From: an uncultured Clostridium sp.
GTDB taxonomy: Bacteria > Bacillota > Clostridia > TANB77 > CAG-508
Assembly: GCA_946495905.1 (NCBI GenBank)
Contig: CAMMEP010000039.1
Span: 1-13,038, forward strand
Direction: 5' to 3'
Length of the DNA stretch: 13,038 bases
A program made the translations under genes and the position numbers. The notes under the pieces are model-generated. The model searched no databases, was not told where the DNA came from, and was given only the letters and a program-made list of their open reading frames with translations. Shown here piece by piece: positions 1-6,551 of this stretch. Every line of letters begins with the position of its first letter. The first letter of the stretch is position 1.

Positions 1-86
1 CTAAAATTTTTGAGATAATACTTTTTGTATATCGAAAAAATTTTATGCGACGCTTGACAACGCAATACGAAGCTTTTCATTTGTTT
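1..86 (+). repeat. Family A structured repeat, copy A1 (left end cut by window)
   Basis: Right part of a family A hairpin. The inner stem pairs 2-11 (TAAAATTTTT) with 36-45 (AAAAATTTTA). The apical helix pairs ATAC 18-21 with GTAT 27-30 and is flanked by the conserved GAGAT / ATCGA internal loop. The right outer arm GCAATACGAAGCTTTTC (62-78) matches copies A2, A4 and A7. The left outer arm lies outside the window. The element lies just downstream, in the mRNA sense, of the rpsM stop codon, in the gap where rpsK would be expected next. Confidence 0.85.
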
Positions 87-452
87 TTACTTTTTGCTTT
101 TGCTAACAAGTTTTCTAGGACCTTTTCTAGTACGAGCATTTGTTTTTGTTCTTTGTCCTCTAACTGGTAGACCTCTTCTATGTCTCAATCCTCTATAGCA
201 ACCTATTTCTGTAAGTCTTTTAATATTTAAAGCTACTTCTCTACGTAAGTCTCCCTCTACTTTATAACCTTCCATAGCTTTTCTTATTGCTTGTACTTGG
301 TCATCTGTTAAGTCTTTAACTCTTGTATCAGGATTTACATCTGCTGCTTTTAATATTTTTTGTGAGCTTGTTAGTCCAATACCATATATGTATGTTAAAC
401 CAATCTCAACTCTCTTTTCTCTAGGTAAATCAACTCCTGCTAAACGAGCCAT
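87..452 (-). CDS. rpsM: 30S ribosomal protein S13
   Basis: S13 sits in the head of the 30S subunit, contacts the P-site tRNA through its basic C-terminal tail and forms inter-subunit bridges with the 50S. The 121-residue product has the usual length. It opens with the family start MARLAGVDLPREKRVEIGLT, carries the helix-hairpin-helix-like YIYGIG segment near residue 22, and has RGLRHRRGLPVRGQRTKTNA at about 88-107 before a lysine-rich tail. The ATG is preceded by a GGAGGTG Shine-Dalgarno. It is the first gene of the alpha cluster. It is separated from rpmJ by a 204-base gap with two strong hairpins, which could influence its expression (inference). Identification is secure. Confidence 0.97.
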   Translation of the reverse strand: MARLAGVDLPREKRVEIGLTYIYGIGLTSSQKILKAADVNPDTRVKDLTDDQVQAIRKAMEGYKVEGDLRREVALNIKRLTEIGCYRGLRHRRGLPVRGQRTKTNARTRKGPRKLVSKSKK

Positions 453-489
453 AATTTTCTAGCACCTCCACTGTTTTATTTTTCTTAAT

Positions 490-563
490 TTGTTTGCTGT
501 TTGGACTCTATTAAAGGTGAAATGCATTGGTTTTTTACCAATCTTTAATATGTTTTCAAACAA
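490..563 (-). other. Three-tier hairpin directly upstream of rpsM
   Basis: Three nested perfect helices: TTGTTTG 490-496 with CAAACAA 557-563, ATTAAAG 510-516 with CTTTAAT 543-549, and ATTGGT 526-531 with ACCAAT 537-542. Internal loops lie between them. In the mRNA it ends about 37 bases before the rpsM start, just ahead of its Shine-Dalgarno. It resembles no family A, B or C copy here. An autoregulatory leader for the alpha cluster is possible but unproven. Confidence 0.6.
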
Positions 564-570
564 TATATAA

Positions 571-645
571 AACACAAACCTGATATAATAACTGTTAAAA
601 TATTAAATTTTAACAGCTACAGCCGCTTATCTATTGATTTGTGTT
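571..645 (-). other. Long hairpin between rpmJ and rpsM
   Basis: An inner 10-bp perfect stem pairs CTGTTAAAAT 592-601 with ATTTTAACAG 607-616. An outer stem pairs AACACAAA 571-578 with TTTGTGTT 638-645. In the mRNA strand the outer stem extends to 10 bp through one G-U pair, which favours an RNA structure read in the operon sense. With the neighbouring hairpin (490-563) it fills most of the 204-base rpmJ-rpsM gap. The 3' side lacks a U-tract, so it is not a typical terminator. Confidence 0.6.
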
Positions 646-656
646 ATTAACTTAAA

Positions 657-770
657 TTATCCTTGTCTTTGTTTGTGTTTAGGGTTTTCGCATATAACTC
701 TAATAACACCTTTTCTTTTTATTACTTTACATTTTTCGCATATTTTCTTTACTGATGGTCTTACTTTCAT
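657..770 (-). CDS. rpmJ: 50S ribosomal protein L36 (zinc-binding form)
   Basis: L36 is the smallest large-subunit protein and binds 23S rRNA at the base of the L7/L12 stalk region. The gene encodes 37 residues starting MKVRPSVKKICEKCKVIKRK, the canonical length. Cys11, Cys14, Cys27 and His32 form the zinc site of the C+ type. The ATG follows AGAGGTG by six bases and the stop is TAA. It lies between infA and rpsM, the normal alpha-cluster position. Keeping the zinc-type L36 alongside zinc-type S14 suggests the zinc forms are the standard ones in this organism (inference). The call is secure despite the short length. Confidence 0.96.
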   Translation of the reverse strand: MKVRPSVKKICEKCKVIKRKGVIRVICENPKHKQRQG

Positions 771-808
771 TTTTTACACCTCTTTACTCTAAAATCTATT
801 TTGTATCT

Positions 809-827
809 TAGTTGGTTAATACCACTA
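809..827 (-). other. Short hairpin containing the infA stop codon
   Basis: TAG-TTGGT (809-816) pairs with ACCA-CTA (821-827) around a TAAT loop, with one bulged base. The right arm is the complement of the infA TAG stop. It lies in the 54-base infA-rpmJ gap. Confidence 0.4.
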
Positions 828-1043
828 TTTTGCTCTCCATGTAATTCTTCCACGATTCAAATCATAAGGAGACAATTCTACTTTTACTTTATCTCCTGGA
901 AGAATTTTTATATAATTCATTCTTAACTTTCCTGAAATATGAGCTAAAATTTGATGTCCATTTTCTAGTTCTACTTTAAATGTTGTATTAGGTAATGTTT
1001 CTACAACAGTTCCTTCTACTTCGATAACATCCTCTTTTGACAT
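825..1043 (-). CDS. infA: Translation initiation factor IF-1
   Basis: IF-1 occupies the A site of the 30S subunit during initiation and helps IF-2 and IF-3 select the initiator tRNA. The 72-residue product has the standard length and a single S1-like OB fold: MSKEDVIEVEGTVVETLPN at the N-terminus, the FKVELENGHQILAHISGKLR core, and a C-terminus ending YDLNRGRITWR-AK. The start is the ATG at 1043, five bases after a GGAGG at the right distance. An in-frame upstream start (1073) would add ten residues foreign to the family. It lies between map and rpmJ as in other Bacillota. The small KOW-domain protein gene often found between map and infA in clostridia is absent; only 74 bases separate them. 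Confidence 0.97.
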   Translation of the reverse strand: MSKEDVIEVEGTVVETLPNTTFKVELENGHQILAHISGKLRMNYIKILPGDKVKVELSPYDLNRGRITWRAK

Positions 1044-1075
1044 ATTAACCTCCATTTTTTCTTTTTTCGTCAATG

Positions 1076-1108
1076 ATACTATTTTACAATAAAATACCTA
1101 TATAGTAT
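1076..1108 (-). other. AT-rich hairpin between map and infA
   Basis: TATTTTA (1080-1086) pairs with TAAAATA (1090-1096) around a CAA loop, and ATACTA (1076-1081) can pair with TAGTAT (1103-1108). The gap otherwise holds only the start region of infA. Confidence 0.4.
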
Positions 1109-1117
1109 ATAACAAAA

Positions 1118-1888
1118 TTAAACCAATGTCAATATTTCTGGCTCTTTTTCTGTAATTAAAATTGTATTTTCATAATGTGCTGATAAGCTACCATCTTGTG
1201 TTAATATTGTCCATCCATCATAATCTTGATATATATCTCTTCTTCCTGCTATAACCATTGGTTCTACCGCTAGTGTCATACCAGGTTCTAGTCTAGTTCC
1301 TCTTCCTGCCTTTCCATAGTTTGGTATTCCTGGATCTTCGTGCATTTCTCTTCCTATTCCATGTCCCTGAAATTCTCTTACCACATTATATCCATTTTTT
1401 TCTACAAACTCACCTATTGCGTGAGATATATCTCCAATTCGATTTCCTTTTACAGCATATTTTATACCTTCAAAAAAGGCTTGTTTTGTTATATCTACTA
1501 ATCTTTTTGCTTCATCAGTAGTATTTCCTACTAAAAAAGTTCTTGCAGCATCCCCATGAAATCCATCTTTGTATACAACTAAATCGATACTTACTACATC
1601 GCCATCTCTAATTACTTTTTTATTGGATGGTATTCCATGAATAACTTCATCATTAATTGAAATACACAAAGTTGCTGGAAATGGTGGTACACCTTTCATT
1701 CCACTTGGATACCCCTTTTGAGCAGGAATTCCTCCATTTTTTCTAATTATTTTGTCTGCAAATCGATCCAATTCCATGGTAGACATACCTGGTTTAATTA
1801 TTTTTTCAATTTCTTTATATACTAAACCTGTAAGCTTACAGGCTTCTTTCATTAATTTAATTTCCTTATCTGATTTTATCGTAACCAA
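1118..1888 (-). CDS. map: Methionine aminopeptidase, type I
   Basis: This enzyme removes the initiator methionine from nascent proteins at the ribosome exit, using a two-metal centre in a pita-bread fold. The 256-residue protein shows every expected active-site residue: metal ligands Asp102, Asp113, His176, Glu209 and Glu240, plus His84 and His183. All are offset by five from the E. coli numbering, which fits a short insertion around PSGMKGVPPF (61-70). Motifs include the GHGIGREMHEDP segment and AVEPM. No N-terminal zinc-finger or linker extension is present. The start is a TTG at 1888 placed six bases after GGAGG; the next Met is at residue 13 and would remove the start of the first helix. 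It follows adk, separated by repeat C1. Confidence 0.97.
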   Translation of the reverse strand: MVTIKSDKEIKLMKEACKLTGLVYKEIEKIIKPGMSTMELDRFADKIIRKNGGIPAQKGYPSGMKGVPPFPATLCISINDEVIHGIPSNKKVIRDGDVVSIDLVVYKDGFHGDAARTFLVGNTTDEAKRLVDITKQAFFEGIKYAVKGNRIGDISHAIGEFVEKNGYNVVREFQGHGIGREMHEDPGIPNYGKAGRGTRLEPGMTLAVEPMVIAGRRDIYQDYDGWTILTQDGSLSAHYENTILITEKEPEILTLV

Positions 1889-1956
1889 TTTTAACCTCCA
1901 TTAGAACTAATTTATATCATATAGTTTTTTTAGTTGCATCTGATTACTTCCTTCTA

Positions 1957-2079
1957 TTTTCTAGTCAAAATTTAAGATTTTGACTAGAAAACAAGGTTAG
2001 GTTTCCTTCATGGTGCAATAAAAAGTGAAGCTTTTTTTGCACATTTGTGCGTCGAAAGCTTTGCTTTCGCTAACGCACA
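1957..2079 (+). repeat. Family C four-hairpin repeat, copy C1
   Basis: Four consecutive hairpins. H1 is a 15-bp perfect stem, 1957-1971 with 1977-1991. H2 is a short AAGG/CCTT stem (about 1993-2008). H3 pairs GTGCAA 2013-2018 with TTGCAC 2037-2042 and AAAAAG 2020-2025 with CTTTTT 2031-2036, leaving a bulged T. H4 pairs TGTGCGT 2046-2052 with ACGCACA 2073-2079 and GAAAGC 2054-2059 with GCTTTC 2063-2068 around TTT. Copy C2 has the same layout with different stem sequences. The adk stop codon lies inside H4. The map leader (1889-1956) on the other side holds only a GGAGG and a weak AACTAA/TTAGTT stem. Confidence 0.85.
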
Positions 2080-2738
2080 CCTTTCTTATACTCTTCTAAA
2101 AATTTTTTTATATTCCTTACTGCAATTTCAAGATCTTTTGGATATATAGAATATAAAGCATTATTTTTTCGATAGAAATCAATTAATTCCTTTGAATTTT
2201 GATGATAGATTCCAAGTCTTTTTGTTACAGTCTCTTCATTGTCATCTTGTCTTCTTTTAAGCTCACTACCACAAACATCACATATTCCTTCTTTTTTTGG
2301 TGGTTTTGTTTCTTTATTATAGATTGCACCACAAGACTTATTTGTACAAATCAATCTATTTACAACTCTTTTAATAATCTCATCATCTGGAACATCTAGT
2401 TCTATTGCTACTCTTTTTGCACCTGGCTTATTTTCTTTTAAGAATTCTCTCAAAGCCTCTGCTTGAACTACTGTTCTAGGGAATCCATCTAAAATTGCGC
2501 CTTCCTTTACATCCTCTTCTAATAATCTTGTTTTTACAGTTTCTATTGTTACATCATCTGGTACTAAATTTCCACTTTCCATGTAACTTTGTATTTTTTT
2601 CCCAAGTTCTGTTTTTTTATTTATTTGTTCTCTAAACATATCTCCAGTGGAAACATGCACTAAATTCAAATCTTGTGATAATATTTTTCCAATAGTTCCT
2701 TTTCCAGTTCCTGGAGCTCCTAGCATTACGATATACAT
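2070..2738 (-). CDS. adk: Adenylate kinase (zinc-LID, long form)
   Basis: The enzyme interconverts ATP + AMP and 2 ADP in the cytoplasm. The 222-residue product has the P-loop GAPGTGKGT at 7-15, the AMP-binding STGDMFR near 30, DGFPRT at 84-89, and RRQDDNEETVTKRL at 162-175. The long LID insert carries Cys131, Cys136, Cys153 and Cys156. The first pair is spaced C-x4-C rather than the more usual C-x2-C. The ATG at 2738 follows a GGAGTGG. The last residues, Gly-Val-Arg, and the TAG stop are encoded by the family C repeat C1, so the C-terminus appears to have been set by that element. It sits between secY and map, the standard spc order. Identification is secure. Confidence 0.97.
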   Translation of the reverse strand: MYIVMLGAPGTGKGTIGKILSQDLNLVHVSTGDMFREQINKKTELGKKIQSYMESGNLVPDDVTIETVKTRLLEEDVKEGAILDGFPRTVVQAEALREFLKENKPGAKRVAIELDVPDDEIIKRVVNRLICTNKSCGAIYNKETKPPKKEGICDVCGSELKRRQDDNEETVTKRLGIYHQNSKELIDFYRKNNALYSIYPKDLEIAVRNIKKFLEEYKKGVR

Positions 2739-2789
2739 TGTACCACTCCTATATTCATTAACTTAATTTTGTTATATATTTTTACACAA

Positions 2790-2844
2790 GTTATCAGAGG
2801 AAAATTTAATATTTCACTTTATACAAATTTATCCTCTGATTAAC
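2790..2844 (-). other. Strong hairpin between secY and adk
   Basis: ATCAGAGGA (2793-2801) pairs perfectly with TCCTCTGAT (2832-2840). A further GTT/AAC extends it across one bulged T, and AAATTT blocks inside can also pair. It begins five bases after the secY stop in the mRNA. The downstream side is A-rich, not U-rich, so it lacks the mark of an intrinsic terminator. It may protect the 3' end of the upstream message (inference). Confidence 0.55.
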
Positions 2845-2848
2845 CATT

Positions 2849-4174
2849 TTATTCTAAGAATCCTTTGTAATGTCTCATTACTAATTGTGATTCTAATTGT
2901 TGTATTGTCTCTAATGCAACACCTACAACAATCAATATTGAAGTACCTCCAAATGCTAAGTCTACATTTGGTATAAATCTTACAAGCATTGGTATGATTG
3001 CAATAATTGCTAAGTATAACCCACCAAACCATGTTAATTTACTTAATATGGATGATAAATAATCTGTTGTTGGTTTTCCAGCTCTTATTCCTGGGATGAA
3101 GCCACCATTTCCTTTTATATTTTTCGATATTTCTGCTGGATTTACGGTAGCATAGGTATAGAAGAATGTAAATCCTACTATTAACAATAAATACACAAGT
3201 GCGTTAGCTACTGTATATCCCCATCCAACACTTGATGTTGATGATGCAATTGAGAAATTATATATAGTTGCCCAAAATCCAGTTTGACTTGCTATATCTG
3301 GTATAAACATTTGTATAATCATTGCTGGAAATGTTAAGAATGAAGATGCAAATATAATTGGCATAACTCCTGCCATAACAAGTTTTAATGGAATATGTGT
3401 ATTTTGTGCACCTACCATTTTCCTTCCTACAACTCTTTTTGAATATTGTACTGGAACTCTTCTTTCTGCTTGTTGTACGAATACAACTGCTGCAACTAAG
3501 ATTAAAGCTCCTATAATAATTCCTAAAGAAATTAATAATCCTGTTGTACTAAATGCTCCTGTACCCATTATTAAATTCCAAATTGTTGTTATTGCTCCAG
3601 GAAGTCCTGATATAATACCAACAAAGATAATGATAGATATACCATTACCAATTCCTTTATTGGTAATTTCATCTCCAAGCCACATTAGTAATGCGGTACC
3701 TGCCATTAAAGATATTACAACTGTAAAGCCTGTCATAAAGCTTGTATCCATAAATATTCCAGAAGAGCTATATGATAAATAAATACCTAATCCTTCTATT
3801 AAAGCGATTACAACAGTAAGTATTTTTGTATATTTATTTATCTTTTTTCTTCCTTCTTCTCCTCCTTCTTTTGTTAATCTTTCTAGTGCTGGTATTACCA
3901 TTGCTAATAATTGGATAACAATAGAAGCAGTAATATATGGGCTAATAGACATTGCAAAGATGGAAAACCTTGAGAAAGCACCACCTGAGATTAAATCTAT
4001 TAGTGAAGCCATTCCATTAGAAGAACCACCAAATGCTTCACTTAAAGCAAAGGTATCTACTCCTGGAACTGTTATATAACATCCTAATCTAAATATTACT
4101 ATTAATAGTAATGTATATAATAATTTTTTTCTAACGTCCGGTGTTTTTAGTGCATTTTTTATTGTTTTAAACAA
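2849..4174 (-). CDS. secY: Preprotein translocase subunit SecY
   Basis: SecY is the ten-helix membrane channel that, with SecE and SecG, exports or inserts proteins and receives ribosomes and SecA. The 441-residue length is typical. Visible features are the first membrane helix (about 16-35), the plug region and following helix (about 48-92, with LISGGAFSRFSIFAMSISPY), the QQAERRVPVQYSKR cytosolic loop at 234-247, and the C5 loop GGFIPGIRAGKPT at 357-369. Arg364 in that loop corresponds to the essential E. coli Arg357. The start is TTG at 4174, directly abutting the rplO stop, with GAGGTGA inside the 3' end of rplO; translation is probably coupled. It is the usual spc gene after rplO. Confidence 0.97.
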   Translation of the reverse strand: MFKTIKNALKTPDVRKKLLYTLLLIVIFRLGCYITVPGVDTFALSEAFGGSSNGMASLIDLISGGAFSRFSIFAMSISPYITASIVIQLLAMVIPALERLTKEGGEEGRKKINKYTKILTVVIALIEGLGIYLSYSSSGIFMDTSFMTGFTVVISLMAGTALLMWLGDEITNKGIGNGISIIIFVGIISGLPGAITTIWNLIMGTGAFSTTGLLISLGIIIGALILVAAVVFVQQAERRVPVQYSKRVVGRKMVGAQNTHIPLKLVMAGVMPIIFASSFLTFPAMIIQMFIPDIASQTGFWATIYNFSIASSTSSVGWGYTVANALVYLLLIVGFTFFYTYATVNPAEISKNIKGNGGFIPGIRAGKPTTDYLSSILSKLTWFGGLYLAIIAIIPMLVRFIPNVDLAFGGTSILIVVGVALETIQQLESQLVMRHYKGFLE

Positions 4175-4609
4175 CTAAATCACCTCAGCCTTTCCTCCTA
4201 AAGCTTCTATTTTTTCTTTAGCAGCTTTAGTAAATCTTACAGCTTTAACTGTTAATTTTTTATCTAATTTACCAGTTGCAAGTATAACGATTCCATCATT
4301 TGCTTTACTTATTATTCCGTCTTTTATTAAACTTTCAGCTGTAACTTCTTCTGTTGTTGCTTTATTAAGCATTGTTAAAGTTATTTCTGTGTAGTTTTTA
4401 GCGTGAATATTTGTAAAACCTCTTTTTGGTAATCTTCTATATAAAGGAGTTTGACCACCTTCAAAACCTCTTCTTACTCCTCCACCAGATCTTGCTTTTT
4501 GTCCTTTATGACCTCTTCCAGAAGTCTTTCCTAAACCAGAACCGATTCCACGTCCAACTCTAGTTCTTGTTTTATTTTTTTGTGCTGGTTTTAATTCGTC
4601 TAATTTCAT
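4175..4609 (-). CDS. rplO: 50S ribosomal protein L15
   Basis: L15 is an early-binding large-subunit protein with a long N-terminal extension threading through 23S rRNA. The 144-residue product has the family N-terminus MKLDELKPAQKNKTRTRVGR. It is followed by the Gly/Arg/Lys-rich extension with GRGHKGQKARSGGG (about 31-44), FEGGQTPLYRRLPKRGF (about 49-65), and a C-terminal globular domain ending in EALGGKAEVI. The ATG lies 12 bases after a GGAGG. The stop TAG touches the secY TTG start. In most Bacillota rpmD (L30) would sit between rpsE and this gene; here only 27 bases separate them. Identification is secure. Confidence 0.96.
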   Translation of the reverse strand: MKLDELKPAQKNKTRTRVGRGIGSGLGKTSGRGHKGQKARSGGGVRRGFEGGQTPLYRRLPKRGFTNIHAKNYTEITLTMLNKATTEEVTAESLIKDGIISKANDGIVILATGKLDKKLTVKAVRFTKAAKEKIEALGGKAEVI

Positions 4610-4636
4610 CTTGTCTGTACACCTCCTCTTAACTTA

Positions 4637-5128
4637 TTATAATATTTCTTCTACTTTTTTTCCTCTTTTTTTAGCTACCGATTCAATAGTTTGCATTGAT
4701 TTTAATCCTTCAATTGTAGCATATACTACGTTTCTTGGATTATTAGTTCCTAATATTTTTGTTCTTATATTTCTATATCCAGCAAGTTCTAGAACAGGTC
4801 TAACACTACCACCTGCTATAATTCCAGTACCTTCTTCTGCTGGTTTTAATAAAACATTAGCGCTTCCGAATTTTCCAACAAATTCGTGTGGTACAGTATA
4901 ATTAACAACTGGAACTTCTACTAAATTCTTTTTAGCATCTTCAATAGCTTTTTTGATTGCATCTGGAACTTCAGATGCTTTACCATTTCCAACACCAACG
5001 TGTCCATTCTCGTCACCAACAACAACTACTGCACTAAATCTGAATGTTCTACCACCTTTTACAACCTTTGCAACTCTGTTAATCGCTACAACTTTTTCTT
5101 TTAATTCAGATGTATTTTCTGATTGCAC
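4637..5128 (-). CDS. rpsE: 30S ribosomal protein S5
   Basis: S5 contributes to decoding fidelity and mRNA unwinding at the entry tunnel of the 30S subunit. The 163-residue product has the N-terminal double-stranded RNA-binding domain (LKEKVVAINRVAKVVKGGRT, then FSAVVVVGDENGHVGVGNGK, about 8-54), followed by the C-terminal domain with GTGIIAGGSVRPVLELAG. The chosen start is the GTG at 5128, eight bases after AGGAGG. An earlier in-frame GTG at 5164 would add MCPLTL and six more residues read out of repeat B1, which is not credible as coding. Gene order rplR-rpsE-rplO is standard apart from the missing rpmD. Confidence 0.96.
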   Translation of the reverse strand: MQSENTSELKEKVVAINRVAKVVKGGRTFRFSAVVVVGDENGHVGVGNGKASEVPDAIKKAIEDAKKNLVEVPVVNYTVPHEFVGKFGSANVLLKPAEEGTGIIAGGSVRPVLELAGYRNIRTKILGTNNPRNVVYATIEGLKSMQTIESVAKKRGKKVEEIL

Positions 5129-5147
5129 TTTTCTTTCCTCCTTTTCT

Positions 5148-5230
5148 AATGTCAGGGGACACACTTCTTACCCTTGGGTCACTTATCATTCGGTTTGAGG
5201 TATGTTCCCTCCCCTTGTGATTAAGTGATT
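5148..5230 (-). repeat. Family B repeat, copy B1 (possible pseudoknot)
   Basis: An 83-base element about 80 percent or more identical by eye to B2 (9347-9429) and in the same orientation. AGGGGA 5154-5159 can pair with TCCCCT 5210-5215, and TCACTTA 5179-5185 with TAAGTGA 5222-5228. These helices cross, giving a pseudoknot topology. A GAGG/CCTC hairpin at 5197-5211 is an alternative. It ends about six bases before the rpsE Shine-Dalgarno. The family's functional strand is uncertain; the minus sign here follows the mRNA. Confidence 0.8.
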
Positions 5231-5262
5231 ATCCTATATCAAAATGCTCTCCTGTTTATTTT

Positions 5263-5622
5263 TTAAAATTCTAATCCGCCTTCTCTTGCAGCATCTGCTA
5301 ACTCTTTTACAACACCATGATAAATATATCCACCTCTATCAAAAACTACTGTTTTGATATTTTTTTCTAATGCTCTTTTAGCAATTAAGCTACCAACTTC
5401 TTTTGCAGCTTCTTTGTTAGCATGTTTTGTTTTTACTTCTTTATCAAGTGTTGAAGCTTGTGCTAAAGTATTACCTTTAACATCATCAATTACTTGTACA
5501 TAGATATTATTGTTACTTCTAAATACGCATAATCTTGGGCATTCAGCTGTTCCAGAAATTTTTCTACGTACTCTTTTATGTCTTCTTATTCTTTCTGCAT
5601 TTCTATCTATTTTCTTTACCAT
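5263..5622 (-). CDS. rplR: 50S ribosomal protein L18
   Basis: L18 binds 5S rRNA together with L5 and anchors it in the central protuberance. The 119-residue length is normal. The basic N-terminus (MVKKIDRNAERIRRHKRVRR, then KISGT) is followed by the conserved PRLCVFRSNNNIYVQVIDD strand region (about 29-47), FDRGGYIYHGVVKELADAAR (about 94-113) and the terminal EGGLEF. The ATG has an AAGGAGA Shine-Dalgarno. It lies between rplF and rpsE, with repeat A2 in the leader side and repeat B1 after it. Confidence 0.96.
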   Translation of the reverse strand: MVKKIDRNAERIRRHKRVRRKISGTAECPRLCVFRSNNNIYVQVIDDVKGNTLAQASTLDKEVKTKHANKEAAKEVGSLIAKRALEKNIKTVVFDRGGYIYHGVVKELADAAREGGLEF

Positions 5623-5640
5623 TTTTCAAATCTCCTTTCT

Positions 5641-5664
5641 AACTAAAAGATTTTGCTCTTAGTT
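5641..5664 (-). other. Hairpin in the rplR leader
   Basis: AACTAAAAG (5641-5649) pairs with CTCTTAGTT (5656-5664) around a six-base loop. One position is a G-U pair only when read in the mRNA strand. It ends about 18 bases before the rplR start codon, just ahead of its Shine-Dalgarno. Confidence 0.45.
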
Positions 5665-5707
5665 TATTTTTAGGTTTGTCTTAACTATAAATTTCTTACT
5701 AATTCTA

Positions 5708-5830
5708 TGTTTAAATCAAAAGCGAGTATTGCTAGGAGACCGAGCAAATAATTTTGAAATAATACGATTTGTATATTGAAAAATTATTTGTGATGGTCGA
5801 CACTGCAAGACGAAGCTTTTCATTTAAACA
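5708..5830 (+). repeat. Family A structured repeat, copy A2
   Basis: The outermost arms TGTTTAAAT (5708-5716) and ATTTAAACA (5822-5830) pair perfectly. Next come AAAAGC/GCTTTT and GTATTGC/GCAAGAC (one mismatch), separated by a GA/GAA internal loop. The inner stem CAAATAATTTT pairs with AAAATTATTTG. The apex carries GAAAT / ATTGA and ATAC/GTAT. It starts right after the rplF stop codon (in mRNA sense). Confidence 0.88.
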
Positions 5831-5831
5831 A

Positions 5832-6371
5832 CTATTTCTTGCCGGCTTTTCCTTCTTTTCTTCTAATATGCTCTTCAGCATATTTAATACCTTTACCTCT
5901 ATATACTTCAGGTGGTCTTTTTGTTCTTACAACTGCTGCTGTTTGACCAACTAATTCTTTATCAATTCCTCTTACAGTAATATGGTTGGCATCTGGAACA
6001 TCAAAAGTAATTCCTTCTGGTGGATCCATCTCAACTGGATGAGAATATCCTAAATTCATTACAAGTTTATTTCCTTTCTTTTGAGCTCTATAACCTACAC
6101 CATTAATTTCTAAGTTTCTTTTATATTCATTAAGAACACCTTCAATCATATTATTGATTAATGTTCTTGTTAGTCCATGTAGACTTCTATTTTCTGGTTC
6201 GTCATCACATCTTGTTACTGTAATTACTTTATCATTTAAAGCAACTGTCATATTTTTATGTATATCTCTTTCTAATGTCCCTTTTGGTCCTTTTACTGTA
6301 ATGTGATGTCCATCTATTTTAACTTCTACACCATCTGGTACATTAATAGGTTTGTTTCCTATTCTTGACAT
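5832..6371 (-). CDS. rplF: 50S ribosomal protein L6
   Basis: L6 lies near the factor-binding region at the base of the L7/L12 stalk and contacts the sarcin-ricin loop region of 23S rRNA. The 179-residue product, starting MSRIGNKPINVPDGVEVKID, has the two tandem L6 folds. The second contains the family signature region ANHITVRGIDKELVGQTAA, followed by RPPEVYRGKGIKY and a lysine-rich end. The start is the ATG at 6371, 11 bases after AGGAGGG. An upstream in-frame codon (6401) would add ten non-family residues overlapping the edge of repeat A6. It follows rpsH and precedes rplR as usual. Confidence 0.96.
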   Translation of the reverse strand: MSRIGNKPINVPDGVEVKIDGHHITVKGPKGTLERDIHKNMTVALNDKVITVTRCDDEPENRSLHGLTRTLINNMIEGVLNEYKRNLEINGVGYRAQKKGNKLVMNLGYSHPVEMDPPEGITFDVPDANHITVRGIDKELVGQTAAVVRTKRPPEVYRGKGIKYAEEHIRRKEGKAGKK

Positions 6372-6399
6372 ATCTTTTATTTCCCTCCTTTTTTGTAAC

Positions 6400-6519
6400 A
6401 AATCAATGAAAATCTGCGTATTACTTTGTCAATCTTCGCTCAAAAATCCTCGATGTACACATGTACTATCTGCGGTTTTTTCACTCGATTTCCTCGTACT
6501 ACTTGATTTTGATTGATTT
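6400..6519 (-). repeat. Family A structured repeat, copy A6 (inverted, subtype II)
   Basis: Read on the minus strand this matches A5 and A7. Terminal arms AAATCAAT (6400-6407 on plus) and ATTGATTT (6512-6519) pair. The next helix is GTAGTAC/GTAATAC with a central G.A. The inner stem contains TCG..AAAAA / TTTTT..CGA. The apex reads CCGCAGATAGTAC .. GTACATCGAGG. Orientation is opposite to copies A1-A5, that is, the same strand as the operon mRNA. It fills the rpsH-rplF gap. The rest of that gap (6520-6551) has only a small TTAAT/ATTAA hairpin. Confidence 0.86.
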
Positions 6520-6551
6520 TTAATTAGTATTAATCAAATTACTTTCTTTTT

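Noticed and set aside
53..75. TTGACA in family A copies as a -35 promoter box
   Set aside because: TTGACA recurs in A1, A4, A6 and A7 (on the family strand), but no TATAAT-like -10 lies 16-18 bases downstream in any of them, and the motif is part of a conserved arm.
1321..1521. Plus-strand open frames opposite map, adk, rpsE, rplP and others
   Set aside because: They are antisense shadows of securely identified genes, lack ribosome-binding sites and have low-complexity Leu/Phe/Ser-rich translations.
1957..1991. Intrinsic terminator formed by the 15-bp H1 stem of repeat C1
   Set aside because: No U-run follows it on the transcribed strand (AGAAGGAAG follows), and the essential gene map lies directly downstream.
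2790..2844. Intrinsic terminator after secY
   Set aside because: The stem is strong but is followed by A-rich sequence, not a U-tract, in the direction of transcription.
5129..5164. N-terminal extension of S5 starting MCPLTL
   Set aside because: The extra codons come from family B repeat B1, and the same MCPLTL appears ahead of S17 from B2. The strong Shine-Dalgarno and family length support the inner starts.
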